From contig OY811977.1 in NCBI GenBank assembly GCA_963681505.1, positions 5,808,961 to 5,872,960 on the forward strand: a DNA stretch of 64,000 nucleotides. The letters are read 5' to 3'. Both the position numbers and the translations under genes were made by a program. The DNA is from Eunapius fragilis (taxonomy: Eukaryota; Porifera; Demospongiae; Spongillida; Spongillidae). The notes below the pieces were generated by a model. It was not told the DNA's origin and made no database searches. It saw nothing but the letters and a program-made list of their open reading frames with translations. Of the stretch, positions 23,600 to 37,600 are shown piece by piece (within the stretch, counting starts at the first letter, position 1; every line of letters starts with the position of its first letter).

Positions 23600-24690
23600 G
23601 TTGTACTTTGAATTCATGAACTCAAGGCAAAAGTCAAAAATTTGTCGCTGGAACTGGAACAGTTGGCTTCCATTGCAAACACACAACCACATGCTGCCTT
23701 CTCAGCTTTTACCGATGGTTTAGCAAAAGGTAGGTTTATGTAGCAAGAACTATCCACAACATTGACCATCTTTTACAACTACTCAAAGAGTTACTGAGGA
23801 AAAAATTTATCCCCCATCTGATTTGGAGAGAGAGCCACTTGCTCTTCCTGCTTGCTTAGGAGGCCTGGGCCTACTTCCCACCTCTCCACCCACTGAGTAT
23901 TATGCCTCCATGAAGGTCACACAGCCTCCAGTAGACCATATCATTAAGCAAGATAAAATATATTGATATGAGATCCTTTAATACCAACACTATGCCAAAA
24001 CTGAAGTCCTCAAATCCAAACGAGAACAACATTCTAGCGCAGCTTCTACTCTAAAGGATGTTCTTCCACCTTCTTTTGCCCATGCCATGGACCTCTCCCA
24101 AGAAAAAGGTGCATCCACCTGGCTATAAGTTATACCACTTGAAGAATATGGTTTTGTGCTCCATAAGGGAGCCTTTCAGCTGGATGCATTGGCTTTACGC
24201 TATGGCTAGAACCCTGTGAATGCCCCTCTAAATTGCGCTTGTGGCCACTTTTCTGTTGAACATGACCGATGGGTGGTGGGTATACATCAATTAGTCAGAG
24301 ACTTAACAGCTGCTCTCTTGAAGCATGCCACACAGAGCCTCATCTACAACCCATGACAGGTGAGGTGATGAAGATGGTGCACGATTGAATATTGCAGCAG
24401 GTGGCATTTGGTCGAGACAATTTTAACTGGCATTCAAAAGATCCCTTTATCTGCATGCTACTGTAGCCATGAAAAAGAGAAAAAGAGGACATATCTGTGA
24501 AGTTGAACATGCCTCTTTACTCCACTCATTCTCTCTTGCACTGGGGGCTGTGGGCCTCAAGCCATAACAAGCTGTAAGAGCCTACCTAGCCTCTGACAAA
24601 CGGAATCAGGCCTATACCTTAACCATCATGTGGTTGAGATTCTGTCTTGCCTTCTCTTTGCTGCGAAGTCAGGTATGTGTATTCGAGGGG
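23600..24690 (+). mobile_element. Reverse transcriptase element fragment A, C-terminal third
   Basis: Conserved pieces appear in order in different frames: SIANTQPHAAFSAFTDGLAKG, ALPACLGGLGLLPP, QEKGASTWL, IPLEEYGFVLHKGAF, then near 24640 RFCLAFSLLRSQ. These mark the end of a reverse transcriptase protein common in sponge and coral genomes. The copy is broken many times and old. The catalytic part is not in this fragment. Confidence 0.7.
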
Positions 24691-24699
24691 CACGCTCTC

Positions 24700-25826
24700 A
24701 CCTTGGCCATTAAACAGGGTCTTTGCACAAGAGCGCAACGCTTTTAAATGAATATATTTCCTTAATATGATTGTCAATCTAAATGAATTTATGAACGTAC
24801 AATAACCGCGTTTAGTCAAATAAGAACCCACTGTTTTTATTATTTAGCAGTTCAAAAGATGAAATCAAATAGACTGCAATTAACTAAATTGACAAAACAA
24901 TTTAGGACAACTTTTAATTAATAACGTCATTTATAAACTGCAGAATGACGTTGATGAGATTTTGAAAAAGTATGAAATTTGATTTGCGTTTTACTGGTTA
25001 ATATTCAAAACTACAAATCAAACTTGAAAAAGTTATATGACCACAACTTATTAATTAAATTTGAGTTTTAATAACGCACCATGCATGAAATAATCCATTA
25101 CCAAATCAAATAGTGTTTTGTACTTCATTTTATACTTGATAGTTATTTACCACATAACAGCTTCTACCATAATAACTTTAAAGCAAATGATGGTCTTAAA
25201 TGTTTATTACTCACTATTGAACCTAGTAACTTAAGATCAGTACTGTTCCACCGCATATGCATATCTTGTATTACTTATTAGTAGTTATTAAAATCAATCA
25301 TCGAAAACCGCAATCTTGAATAACTTTGTTAATAGAGGGCTTTGAATATTTTGATTTATGAGGGTTTTAATACAGTTACTTAACCGCCTATAATAAGTAT
25401 TTGCCTAACTACTGCAACATATGTTAAAGAAATCAAGCAGCTAATTAATTTCAATCCTAAGTTATTGGGATTTTAAAGCGTTGCATTCTTTTGCGAACTT
25501 CCTGTATGTCCACTACACATCTTCCACATGACCTGGTGTCAAGGGAAACCTTTCTACATGAACAACAGAATCACATATTTTGTTTTTGTTTCATTTAATT
25601 TCTATTAACGTTTCAAATATAAAAATACATGCACTGCAGGGAATTCCCAAAATATAACATAACTGCTTACATTTAAGCACACCTTATAATTCTATATTGT
25701 CTTTGATGGGTAGGCATCTACCCAGGATGGCCCTTGAGATTGCACATTCCATAATTCATCTAATAGTTGCTAGGTATTAGCTTCTACTGCCAAAAGCTTT
25801 TGTAGACCCAGAATGCATTTCCTCGT
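24700..25826. other. AT-rich, no gene; holds a dispersed repeat also found at 40.4 kb
   Basis: No coding signal. The 69 bases at 25316-25384 recur as reverse complement at 40397-40464 with few differences (core TTTGATTTATGAGGGTTTTAA), so part of the stretch is mobile or repeated DNA. Confidence 0.55.
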
Positions 25827-26850
25827 TTGTTGCCTGCTACCTCCTGGCATAACAACTATTGGTACAGGGGAGATATCGAGACGCAGACACATTCAGACAC
25901 ATCATTGGCCAAGCAATTCTGTCATGCACCAGGGATGATATTCAGGAAGCAACAGGAGCACTGCAAATGTGTATGGGAAAACAAGAAGGATGCTATCCAT
26001 GCTAAGCATGAACGGTTTGAGCTTCATGATACAGATGCAGTAATTTTGGTAGATGCCACTATTGCAATCAATTCTCTAAACAGAGGAAATGCTCACAGAA
26101 ACTTTCAATATTTATGCCCTTCTATCTCAATTGCTTTGATTAACACCTACAGTGAAAATGTCAATGTATTCATTGATGGTCATACACTTTCGTCTAGAGA
26201 AGGAACAACTCAAGGGGCCATGGAAATGTATGCCCTAGTATTTCTTCCATTAATTTATTGTCTTTCCACCAATGCTATTAAACAAGTCTGATACACATGA
26301 TGCTACAACAAGTGGGGAACTGTCTAAAATTAGATCTTAGTGGGAGCATCGTGTTGAGATTAGTCCTCAAAATGGCTACTTTCCGAATGGATCAAAAACC
26401 TGGATGGTTGTAAAGAAACAAATATTTTAAGAAGTAATATTTGAAGGAACTGGTGTACATGTCATTCTAGATGGGAAGAGATATCTGGGAGTGACTCTTG
26501 GGACTTGGACCTTCACTGAGAACTTTGTAATTGAGAATGTATTGGAATGGACTAAAGAGATTGAAGTTCTATCTGCCTTCGCAGTTAGTCAACCTCATGC
26601 CTATTCATGCCTCCTATGCATGCTATACTCATAGGCTATTCAGCAAGTGCACCTATCTCAGCAGAACATTTCCCATATATTTTTGTACCCTGGAGGAAGC
26701 CATCAGATATAAGTTTTCTCGCTGCAATTAACACTCAGTGATGTTGAGCGTGACATACTAGCCCTGCCATCTAGCTTAGGTGGCCTTGGTATTATAAATC
26801 CTGTAACTTTAGTGACTTTCAACACCTCACCTCTTGTAACGTATCCACTC
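25827..26850 (+). mobile_element. Reverse transcriptase element fragment B, catalytic middle part
   Basis: Reads DAVILVDATIAINSLNRGNA (first catalytic block), ALINTYSENVNVFIDG and SSREGTTQGAM; further on, in other frames, GYFPNGSKTWMVVK, KRYLGVTLG, SQPHA and ALPSSLGGLGIINP. Same family as fragment A, but the two overlap in content (both contain the SQPHA and GGLG regions), so they are separate insertions. Broken in several places; old. Confidence 0.75.
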
Positions 26851-27001
26851 CTCTTATGCCACTTTATCCATCAACAATCCATCACATACCCTATCTCCTG
26901 CCAGGAGTCTCAAAGGGATTTCAAATGAAGAGCAATTAACTACAAGTGATAATGTGATGAGAAGTCATTGAAAGTGGACAATGGATAGGACTTCAATGTT
27001 C

Positions 27002-27261
27002 ACAAGTAAAGAAAAACATTCTCTAACGAGAAAGTTGGTGGGATATAGGAATTGGAGGCAAAGATGGTGTAAAAAGGAAGGGAACAAGGTTTTGGGAAAA
27101 GAAAAATGAGCTATTGTTAGCACATGTAAATGTTGCAGTACATGCCAAAAGAAGTGCTAAATATAGGATTTGTTTCATTTTTCTTTTCCCAAAACCTTGT
27201 TCCCTTCCTTTTAACACCACTTATTCCTATATCAACTTTCTTGTTAGAGAATGTTTTTTTC
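27002..27261. mobile_element. Hairpin element family 1, copy 1
   Basis: Inverted repeat over its whole length, starting ACAAGTAAAGAAAAACATTC and containing GAGAAAGTTGGTGGGATATA and GGTGTAAAAAGGAAGG on the left arm with complements on the right. Loop about 70 bp. Followed at 27688 by its companion module. Confidence 0.85.
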
Positions 27262-27687
27262 CTCTATTTTTTATGATATTGTCGATAATATCTGCGAATA
27301 CTGGCAAGTGCTGACAAGTTATAGTTATGACGTAGCCTCTTTAATTGAAGATCGGGCACTTATGCGGTCCACCCCCCCACCACCACTTCAATTACCGTCA
27401 CGAGCAGACGCCCGCTTTTGTTCAGGATCAGAATTGTACCGAACTCTAACTTGTCGACCTCTCGATTTTGGAGGTATTCCTCTCGTCGTTTAGCTATCCT
27501 AGACTTTTTTTGACTTTAAATTCATTTTGACAACAACCACTTCGCTAGCCAAAGGTGGTGAAACTGAATGAAAACTACGAAATTCCCACCTGTACAATTC
27601 TAATTATACGTGAATGTTGCCATGGGAGCGCTTCAATTTAGCACTCCGCATCATTACGTATGTCAGTTTCATTATATTTGATACCTG

Positions 27688-27880
27688 ACGATTTCCTTCT
27701 AGGAGTTTCTAAAGCGATTGGTATAATTTGCGCTCTATAAAACCATTCTTATCCCAAGTTATACTCACCCGAGAAGAAGAAGACGACGACGACGACGACG
27801 ACGACGACGATGGATAAGAATTGGTCTGGAAACGAGAACAAACACGATCTCTTAAAGCAAACAGTTTGAAGGCTGGAACA
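27688..27880 (+). repeat. Companion module of hairpin family 1, copy 1
   Basis: Contains the shared words GCGATTGGTATAATTTGC, TATCCCAAGTTATA and a GAC trinucleotide run (27778-27810), matching modules at 34737, 42413 and 43388 on + and 58757 and 61150 on -. Confidence 0.6.
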
Positions 27881-28249
27881 AAATATTAAAATGACCATCT
27901 TTTCCTTCTGGTTCGATAGCAACAAAGAGCTAAACTATCCTTCTCTTCGACTTGGTACACGAGTTATACGCGGATCGCGTTTAAAAAAAATGATATTCAC
28001 GGCCCGGATCAATTGTTATATAGGAACGACTAACGTAGTTCCTGTAGTTCCTAATTTGGAGTGATAAGAGGACCTCGAGCCTCTGATGCACATTATAGTA
28101 GATTGCAATAATAAGGAGAAACTCAGCTTGCATCTCGATGACTATGTATGTTTGTCGGCTATGTGCGAGGCCATAGTTTTGTACACATTTGTGGCTATCA
28201 GACCTTAGATAGTATAATACATGGATTGGTAACACTATACCTAAATACG

Positions 28250-28330
28250 CACGTGACGTCATTTCCCGCGTATAGTCCGTTACTCGTTTTTCGAGGTACT
28301 TGAAATTCCCTGGAGTCTTTGTCAGGTGAG
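28250..28330 (+). promoter_or_regulatory. Possible promoter: overlapping E-box and CRE with a downstream splice donor
   Basis: CACGTG (28250-28255) overlaps the full CRE palindrome TGACGTCA (28254-28261). About 65 bases downstream, TTTGTCAG|GTGAGT is a strong donor (28325/28326). This could be the promoter and non-coding first exon of the TRP channel gene that starts about 1 kb further on. Position and motif only; unproven. Confidence 0.3.
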
Positions 28331-28929
28331 TGTTTTTCGTGTTTTCAAACTTACTTAGATTTTCTGGCACTACAAATCGAAGGTACGTGTGTTGTATTGT
28401 AGTTCTACATAAGGTATAGGAGAGAAGGCCATAGTTGGTCAGAGTTTTGGTTGTGTACTTTTCCTCATTGAACGTAACAACTCTGATTTTTTATGGCCTA
28501 CTACTTGCTGCTGCACAAGACGTATTGCCCTGTGGTACTTTTAAGGCTCGAAAGCCCTCGCCTGCGAAGTTACATTCAAAAATAGGTGTTTTCTGTACTA
28601 CAAGTGATCACTTTTTGTGGGATTTTACTCACGAAACATTGGTACGTCATGAACTAGAAGTTATTTTAAATTATTCTTGAATTGTTTAGTCAGTATTCCA
28701 TTTATAAATTGTCAATTGCGTCGCAGCTTCTTCTACATTGATTGTCGAACCGGCTCGTTCCTGGGCCCGAAGCCCATGAAGTTGTCTATTTCTTTGACCA
28801 GCTTCACCGCGGGGTGGCGTGTTTAAACGGGACCCTTCAACTTCCAGGACCGAGGCAATAGCACTCCGAACGATACCTGTAGACATCTACAAGGAATCTG
28901 GATGTCAAATAGTTTACGGAAATCGAAAC

Positions 28930-29145
28930 GCGCATGAAATCCGTAATCTTTATCGTTTCCAATCCATGTATTATACTATCTATGGTCAGACCCATACCTC
29001 CTGAGATAGAGAATACGAAAGGTACAAAGGTGCTGCCATGCTCGATTTCTCTCACCTCCCGAGAGACTGTTAGTACAGCACATATGAAATCACTTTTATT
29101 ACATAATTCACCCGAAAGGTTCCGCTTCCATATTTTAGCAAATTG
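28930..29145 (-). mobile_element. Reverse transcriptase element fragment C
   Basis: The minus strand reads VREIEHGSTFVPFVFSISGG near 28990-29060, the conserved block before the end of the same reverse transcriptase family as fragments A and B. Only this block is clear; short, broken and old. Confidence 0.5.
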
Positions 29146-29284
29146 AAATTTACAACTCGAAATCAGGTATTACCTTTAGTATTCAATATGAAATAAAATG
29201 CTACACGACTATCGATGTATTGGCGATTTCTCCATATTTTGGTTGTTACATTAGCAGTTAAACTACCATTTTTTTTTTGCTCAG

Positions 29285-31449
29285 TGGCGAGGACCATGAT
29301 CCTGCATTGGAGCAAGCGCTAAAGAATAAAGACTATATTGCGGTAAAGGATATTATCAATAACCTTATGGAGGAACTGAAATGCATAACTGAAGACGAAA
29401 CTGAAACGGGTGTTCAAGAATCTGGTGCTAGAGGCCAACGGAAGTCTGAAACTCATAGCAAGGATAATATGAACGCCTCTAAAAGTGAACGAAAGGAGGA
29501 AATTATTAAGCAACTTCAGGTCAGTATAAACAGTTTTATACACAAAATTTTTTAAGTTTGATCCACTCCGTACACTCCGTAATGCTCTGGACTGACAGCG
29601 CTGCTTAACACAGGCAATTGAAGATAACAATAGGTAATTATATAAATAGATTCACTGCATTCATGCGCAGAAATGATTTATTAATAGATCAGTTGTAAAG
29701 GCTGTATTGATGGCACGTCAAGCGCATAGGAAGGTGATATATCGCGTGATGATGTTGTGCAGAAAATTTGACGAACCGTTTAAAGTTGCGGCTATATCAG
29801 GATTCAAATATACAACTCCATTCAGAATGCTCATCAAGCATATGCCAGGCAAGTTAATATTCTTTGTAAACAGTGTATAGATTAATTTTTTATTGTATAC
29901 AATGGTAGACGTGGCAGAAGCGTTTTTAGACATGTGCGTAACTGAAACTGGTAAGGTTGCTTTTCCTGTAGTATAATTTATACCACTATATTCTCGTCGT
30001 AACAACATTTGGACAACACCGCAATAATTATTCAGAGAATGAAGATGAATTTGAATACAACTATGACTTTATTGATGATTTTAGAACTGAATGGGTCCAA
30101 TGTGCACTGGATCAAACCGCACATAGTGAAGAAAACGCCAGCTGTGTGAATGTTGTTTCGGGAATATTTGTATTTTTATTTTGGTTATGCCTACTTCCTG
30201 GCACCATTCTCATTCTGCTCTCAAAATGTTTAATGGGAAGAATTCATTCTACTGAACTGAAACGAGAGCAAGTGGAATGCCATGCCATTATTCATATGGT
30301 AAAGTGCAACGTGCATGGGTACGTACATTGTATATGAGATATTACATGTTGTATGATTTAACCATCTGTTTCTGCTTTATTCCGCACTCAAGGCACTTAG
30401 TGGTCTACTTCCAATGGTTTGTATTTGATTTTGCAGGGGATCTAACGCGATATAATTAAATTTTAAGATGCTGATGCGTGCAACCTAAATTGCAGGCATG
30501 ATGCCGGCGGTTAATTAAAAATTCAGGCCACTGTAACTCCTCGAATGAGCATTCCAATTTGCAGTGCGCAAGAAAGAGGATTTAGAGGACACAAGTGTCT
30601 CTTAGAATATCAAGTGATTTGAAAACTTGAATAAAATATGCATTAGGACCATTTTCGCAGCAACTATCCCGTTTATTTAACTCAAACAACAAAACCGGCA
30701 AATTATTAGAACTTCGTTTTACGGTTCCCTATACATTTTAGATGTTAATAATTTAGTATGAAAAACTAATGTTGACATATTTGCGTATACTCTGCTCACG
30801 GTACAAAAACAGGCAGCTACAAATGTGCATTGTACATAAACTAAGCCAATTGAGGGCAAATGACCATGGCTGGGTTTTTTTTTGTAGATTACTCCCTTAT
30901 TCAAACAGTTTTCACAACCAGATGAGGTGGTTTAAATTATTTATTCATTAACATATTATCATTTCTGCCAATAAGCGACATGAGCTTATGAACGACTAAT
31001 TCGTACACAGATAATTTAGCAAATGTCATTTTTATATGTCATTGTGATAGATACTTCTGTACAAGTCAAATACGCTATTATTCCACTTTTCATCAGTACG
31101 ATGGTTATGTTTAGCAGATAAGAGGGAGGGAAGTATTAACAGTAGCGGCTCGCTAGTGTGGAAAATCACACCTCGCTAGAGTAGAAAATAGCGATGATTT
31201 ATTGACCTCATAACGTTATTCAGATCGCCTGCTTTAAAACTGTGGATCACTGATTACTATAGGTTGTTTTTCAATTTAAGCGAACTTTAATAAACATTTT
31301 TAAAGTTTTAAAATGACTGTATCTTGTTTTTGTCGCTTCGCACACGCGCACGCACACACATTGCATTGCAAAACGACACATATGGGCATACGAGTCAAGA
31401 AAATGAGATACAAACCACGCAGCGTACAACAAGCGCACGCACGCACACG

Positions 31450-31484
<35 letters not shown>

Positions 31485-31631
31485 TTCACCTTTTTCGTAG
31501 CAACAACACAGGTACATGTGTGCTAGTTGGATATTGAGACCCGTGTCGATCAAAGCGCTAGATAAGTAAAATGTTACATTTGTGCATAACAAAATGTGCG
31601 TGATTTTTCAGAGCTTCTGGAGTTTTCTGAA

Positions 31632-31689
<58 letters not shown>

Positions 31690-34600
31690 ATGTGTGTGTG
31701 TGCGCGTGCGTGTGTGCGTGTGTGTGCGCGCGTGTATGTGTGCGCGCGTATGTTGTGTGAGTGCGTGCGTGCCCTTGTTGTACGGTGCGTGGTTTGATCT
31801 CATTTGTTGACTCGTATGCCCATATGTGTCGTTTTGCAACGCAATGTACATGTGTGTGCGTGCGCGTGTGCGAAGCGACAAAAACTACAGTCATTTTAAA
31901 ACCTTAAAATTGTTTTAGGGTCACGCATAAGCCAAGCGCTTAAATTGAAAACAACCTAATCAGTGATACCACAGTTTTTAAAGCAGGCGATCTGAAAACG
32001 TTATGAGGTCAATGAATCATCGCTATTTCCCACTCTAGCGAGGTGTGATTTTTCACTCTAGCGAGCCGCTACTGTAATAGTTGACATGAATCGTATTCAA
32101 AATGTGTATCTGTACAAAAAATTATAAATATATAACGCACTCCGGAACATTGATCAAATTTGAACTTGTTTCGACTTAACACAAGATCCGTTGAATACTT
32201 ATTTCTGGCATCAATTGCTTCAAAATGCATACATTTTGATGGCAAGATATTTGGCGTTGTTTCCTGCCATGTACCCTAACCTGAATGAAATCTAAGTGAT
32301 GTGGTGCTAAGATATAGTTAGTCTAATGAGTGCATTCTCCTAGGTGTTTAGAGCAGTTAGCATATGCTTTGAATTTCAAATGATGGTACAGCTATGAAAG
32401 ATCGTGCATGATATATGAGATGCATAGTGCATGCAGTAATATGTAAAATTTACAGGTGTTTGGTTAGCATTGTATAAGTTCATTGCACAATATTTGTTTA
32501 GATCTCACACCAACGACACAACCTACTGAAACACAGAGTGGTGAAAAAGTGGATACAGCAGAAATGGAAAAATGAAGCAATAAGAGTCTACATCCCATAC
32601 TTATGTCTGTATGTCATCTTTCTTGCATTACTCACTACCTTCGCGCTGATTTCACCAAGACCAGTGAACAATTCAGCATGTAAGAGACTACCACAACATT
32701 AAAAAAACTCATCACTTATATTTCACATTCCTTCTACACAGGTTGGATGATCAACAACACTGAAAACATGAGCCAAGGCTTTGAGAATAGTAAAATAGGT
32801 ATTGGAATTTCATGTTATGTACTTCATTTGAGCAAGATATAATATATGCCTACTCATGTGCTTTTACAGTTCAAAACTATGTCCCCCTTGCACTGCACAA
32901 TGTGTTTTTTTTTTTTCCCTTTACATTAATTGAACTTTTAATTATTTTATAGACACACCCTTTGGAAATAGCAGCGTCGGCCGACGCGTCATGAATTTCA
33001 TCAATGGTTAGTACTTAACGCCAACAATTTACTGTGCTCATTCTTTTTTTTAAAATGAATTCCTCTACCATATTAAAGACTTTGTATTTTAAATAGTACA
33101 GGACAGTTTACCTCTGCGAAAGTTCGATATACTAAATAGAATTTGCCTAACATACAAGAAATTGACATGTACATCTTTGAGCACTTTTTAGCTACCGATT
33201 TCGCAGCTACACCATTTGTATATCTTAAAGTAATTTCTCAGTTTTCCTTATTTTAACCAACACAACGTAACCTTCTGATGTTCGCACCGCCTGTGCTATA
33301 ATTACTGTATTTGGATTTGTATATGGAAGCCCATTTGTACGATTGCAAGAGGAGCCACAGGTATGTTGTTCCTAAGCTCTTTCAACGAATCTATCATTTT
33401 TATACTGAGTGACTTACAATAACATTGTAGATTTCATACACAAATGCTCGTTCCCGCGAGTACAACATAAGTTTATGAGCACACGTCCGATAAGTGCAAA
33501 ATTATTTCCCGGGCCCTGTTAAATCGCGCATGGCAATGATGTTCGCATAGCATTATGGGAACGAAATATTTTCTCTATTTTTACAATCATCACAATCGAT
33601 GGTGATATACTGCGAGTTGCCTAATATCAGGCCAGGCTCAGGCTTGTGACCGGCCTGACGACTGACTAAAGATGCTTCTGCAATCAATCTGCTTCGAACC
33701 GCATTGGGTCCGCTTCGTAGTAAAGTAGATATCTTTGCAGTGATATAAACCATTTAATGGGCCTGGCGCAAGGTAAATCTAGTGGCCCGTGGAGGCAGCA
33801 AAAGTGAGTGCGAGAGGGGCGATTCTGCTTACCACATGGGTTGCATTTGGGAATGTATATGAATCATGCTCTATTATCTATGATACATTTTTTTTGAAAT
33901 ATGTTTTTTCTTTCTGTTTAGAGCTTCATTTGTTCATGCTGTTTATTTCAATTCCTTACTTTGGCACCTATAGTTGGTTTTCGTTTCATAGAATGGTATT
34001 TGAGGTTTAATTCATAACAACTTACCACATGCACTGTTTTCATGCATGTGCTCAGTAAACTACACGTTTCTGAACTATTGCAATATGATAGCAATGAATA
34101 ACTCATACAACTGAGGTTGGTTTGCTCTATGGGTACTTCACCCGCATTAAAGAACATCGCTATTTTACACTTGAAATCGCCATTTTCTACGAGGGGAGTG
34201 CTCGCAAAAATGGGATTTCAATGGTTGCATTTGATGGTTTTGCACTACATGTTGAAAACAGAAAGTACAAGTAAATAAAAACATTCTCTCTGAGAAAGTT
34301 GGTGGGATATAGGTTTTGCAGGCAGATATTATACTGCATGGTGTAAAAAGCTAGGAAACAAGTTTTTTCAGAAGGGAAAATGTAATAGTCCTATTCTTCG
34401 ACTAAGGCATATGCTGTTTCTGTGCTAAATATAGGACTATTACATTTTCCCTTCTGATAAAACTTGTTTCCTTGCTTTTTACACCATGCAGTATACTATT
34501 TGTCTGCAAAACCTATATCCCACCAACTTTCTCCGAGAGAATGTTTTTATTTACTTGTTTCCTTCATTTTTTTCTAACACCCAATCACTGTTGCATCGCA

Positions 34601-37600
34601 GGTTTCCCCCCTTTCATTCTGATTTAATTCACGTATTGTGAAAATTTTCTAGGTACTTTTGCTTAATTAGACTTGATAAGACCGTGTATAGGCTTTTAGG
34701 CTTTTTGTGTATCAAAGCCTAACATCGACTAAGGCGAGTCCTCCAGCAAATTCTAAAGCTATTGGTGCAATTTTCATTGCTTAAAAGTTTTCCGGTCCCG
34801 AGTTATGAGTTCCCAAGAAGCAGAAGCAGAAGAAGCAGAAGCAGAATCAGAAGACGACCCGCCCATTATTTTTGGAAGGGGAACGAGGACAGCTGTATTT
34901 TTTATTCTCGACAACCACGCGGTTCTACGACGTGAAACGAAAATGAAACTACTCAGTTTTGATTTCTAGATCGATTGGTGCAACAAGTTAGACAATCCGA
35001 TCATCGGGAGCGAAGCTACGGTAGGCTCGCGGGATTTTAATTAGATTCATAGTCGGGGTCAAAACCTATATGGAAGTCTATTGCGAGACTTCCGATTGAG
35101 GGTATGACGTAAGAAAAGATCACAATAAGAACGAATCCTGCAGATCCCATTGAAACGGATACCGTAAAAAAATCAGCCCGTATAATTGAATTGATTCCAT
35201 TGTATTGATATAAGCCTATCTATGTGTAGCTCTCTATATAAACATTGCGGAAACTCTACCTGAATTTTGTAGATAAAAGCTAGCTCTCAATAATGCTTTG
35301 ACAATGCATTACTCTTCAGCCACATTACACCTCGATGCTATAGCTTTCCTGCCTAAGCCGTTTCCGCACGCATTAGACATCTCAAATCGCATTGAACCTC
35401 ATCAATCTAGATTGATCCGGTGTGTAGACAGAAACTCCTAATGACCATGCAGTTTGGATGATGCCACTCACTAAACATCTGCAACATTAATCACTAATAG
35501 GTATCACAAACTCTTACAAAACCTACAGAATTTGTACAGAAGAGCTCTTTGATCAATTAATTCACACCCCTTGAAGCGAAGTATCACCATCTAATGTTAT
35601 AAGCACGCGTCCTGCGTGTCTAGTTCAAACGATTGTGAGACAAAATAGTTTCTTATATTAGAATTACCTTTTTTTAAAAATAAGTGAAAGGAATATTTCC
35701 ATTTCTACCGAAATGGAAAGTTATAAGTAAAGCAACATTGTACTGAATGAACTTCTATAATTAAAAATTCAATGTATGATCATTCAGTGTCGGGCAGTCC
35801 GATTATGAACGGTTTTGCCTATGCAGAAAATGAAAGTTGTTGCCATTTCAAGGAGATTAGCTATCACAAATATAGTTTCATATTTATTTAGCATAAACTT
35901 GCATTTTATATTTTTATTGCAACTACAGATAATGAAATCACCTACTTGTTTGCTGCGAGAATACTGTTAATACTGTTTGTATCGATTTTCATATTGTATG
36001 AGAGCTTGCAGCTGACAACCCAGCAGCAACGATACTTCCTAGACTGGCATAATTATCTCCAATTGTTTGTATATATTGGGACAATTATTTTTGTTTCCCA
36101 ATTTGGAACCAAATATGGATGTGAAAGTTCTGCTATATGGCAAATTGGCGCGTTAGTGGTTGCTGCAGCATGGTTTAATCTTATTGCACTTCTGCGGTGT
36201 GTACCAACTATTGGAGCTCCTATCAATCTTCTCTTCATAATTGTACACAACTATATCAAGCTTGTATACCTGCCTGTACTACTAGTAGTGAGCTTTGGCC
36301 TCCCGTTCTATATGCTCTTTGCACGTGATGAGGACAGTATAGTGAGTTGACTTATTAACACAAATGCATCGAGTGTTAGTTGTACACAATTATACCACTT
36401 TATTTGTTAGAGCAAAGTGGGCATACTGAAGGCATTTTCAACACCAGCATGGTCTGTTTTGAGGACACTGGTTGGCACAACAGGAGACACGGGCTTTGAT
36501 ACAACCTTTGTGGAAGCTCCGCTGCCTTATTCCCCTGTGGGAATTATTCTCTATATAACTTTCCTAATACTAATACTGGTGTTATTCAATAACATGTTGG
36601 TAAGCAACCACCATATGATACAGAATTACACCCATATCTCTGTCTTTCAGATTGGAATTGCAATTGGTGAGAACATCCAGATATTAGATGTCATTAACCT
36701 ACAATCCCAGGTATTTAATTTACTCATGTGGTATTTAAATATGCATAGGAAGAAAATACCCTTCTTCATCATCTTTAAAAACCCAATACAGTAACGCAGC
36801 TGCATAGCCAATTAGTCTGCTTTTACTTCTCGTAGCTATCACCTTAAATTGTGTAATTTGTCAAAATATAAATTACTTGTGCTCAGTAGCTAAAAGTATG
36901 ATATAATACATTGCACACCTTTGGTGATCACCAATGTATTAAGAAATTCTAACATGATATGTAAACATGATATGTAGATTTGGCAAGAGGGACAAGAAGC
37001 ATGCACTAGTGATTGTTTTTAAAATATATCTTCATGCAAGTAATCTAATGATATGCATGCATTTTATGTATTTATCAAAATCAGTATTGTTATGAAGTAC
37101 AGTTTTTAAGAATACGTTACCTGCTTGAATGGTTACATCAACTCCATAAGTATTTGTGTTGGCTGTATAAAGTATCAAATGTAAAATTATGGTGCATGTA
37201 CCTCCATAGCAAAATTCGAGAGTAATCACCTACACAATGCCGATGGCTCCATTATGTGCCAGGCAGGCAATGAACATGCATAACATTGCATCCATACTTT
37301 AATACACAAGTCAGTGAAATTAAGATGAATGAAATACTACCATGCAGTCAAGATCAGTTGTATGAGCAGAGCAATTCACACTACTATCACTGCTTGCTAC
37401 TTTTTCAGATTGTTATATATGGGGGCTAATGTGTGGTCCTTTTCCTCATGACATATTTCTATCTGTGTGAGTGTGAAGAAATTAATGGGAAGATATATAT
37501 ATTTTTACTACAGTTGAGACGCATTATACATTTTAATACAGACACTATATATTTAATTGACATTCCTAATACATTATAAACGTTCCTGAAAGCCACCTCA

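Noticed and set aside
28837-28886. Minus-strand VRSAIASVLEVEG as the end of reverse transcriptase fragment C
   Set aside because: The resemblance to the family's LLRSAI block is too short and in a different frame from the clear block.
31582-31894. CA/GT-tract frames within the intronic foldback
   Set aside because: Dinucleotide-repeat translations (VCVC, THTH), no gene.
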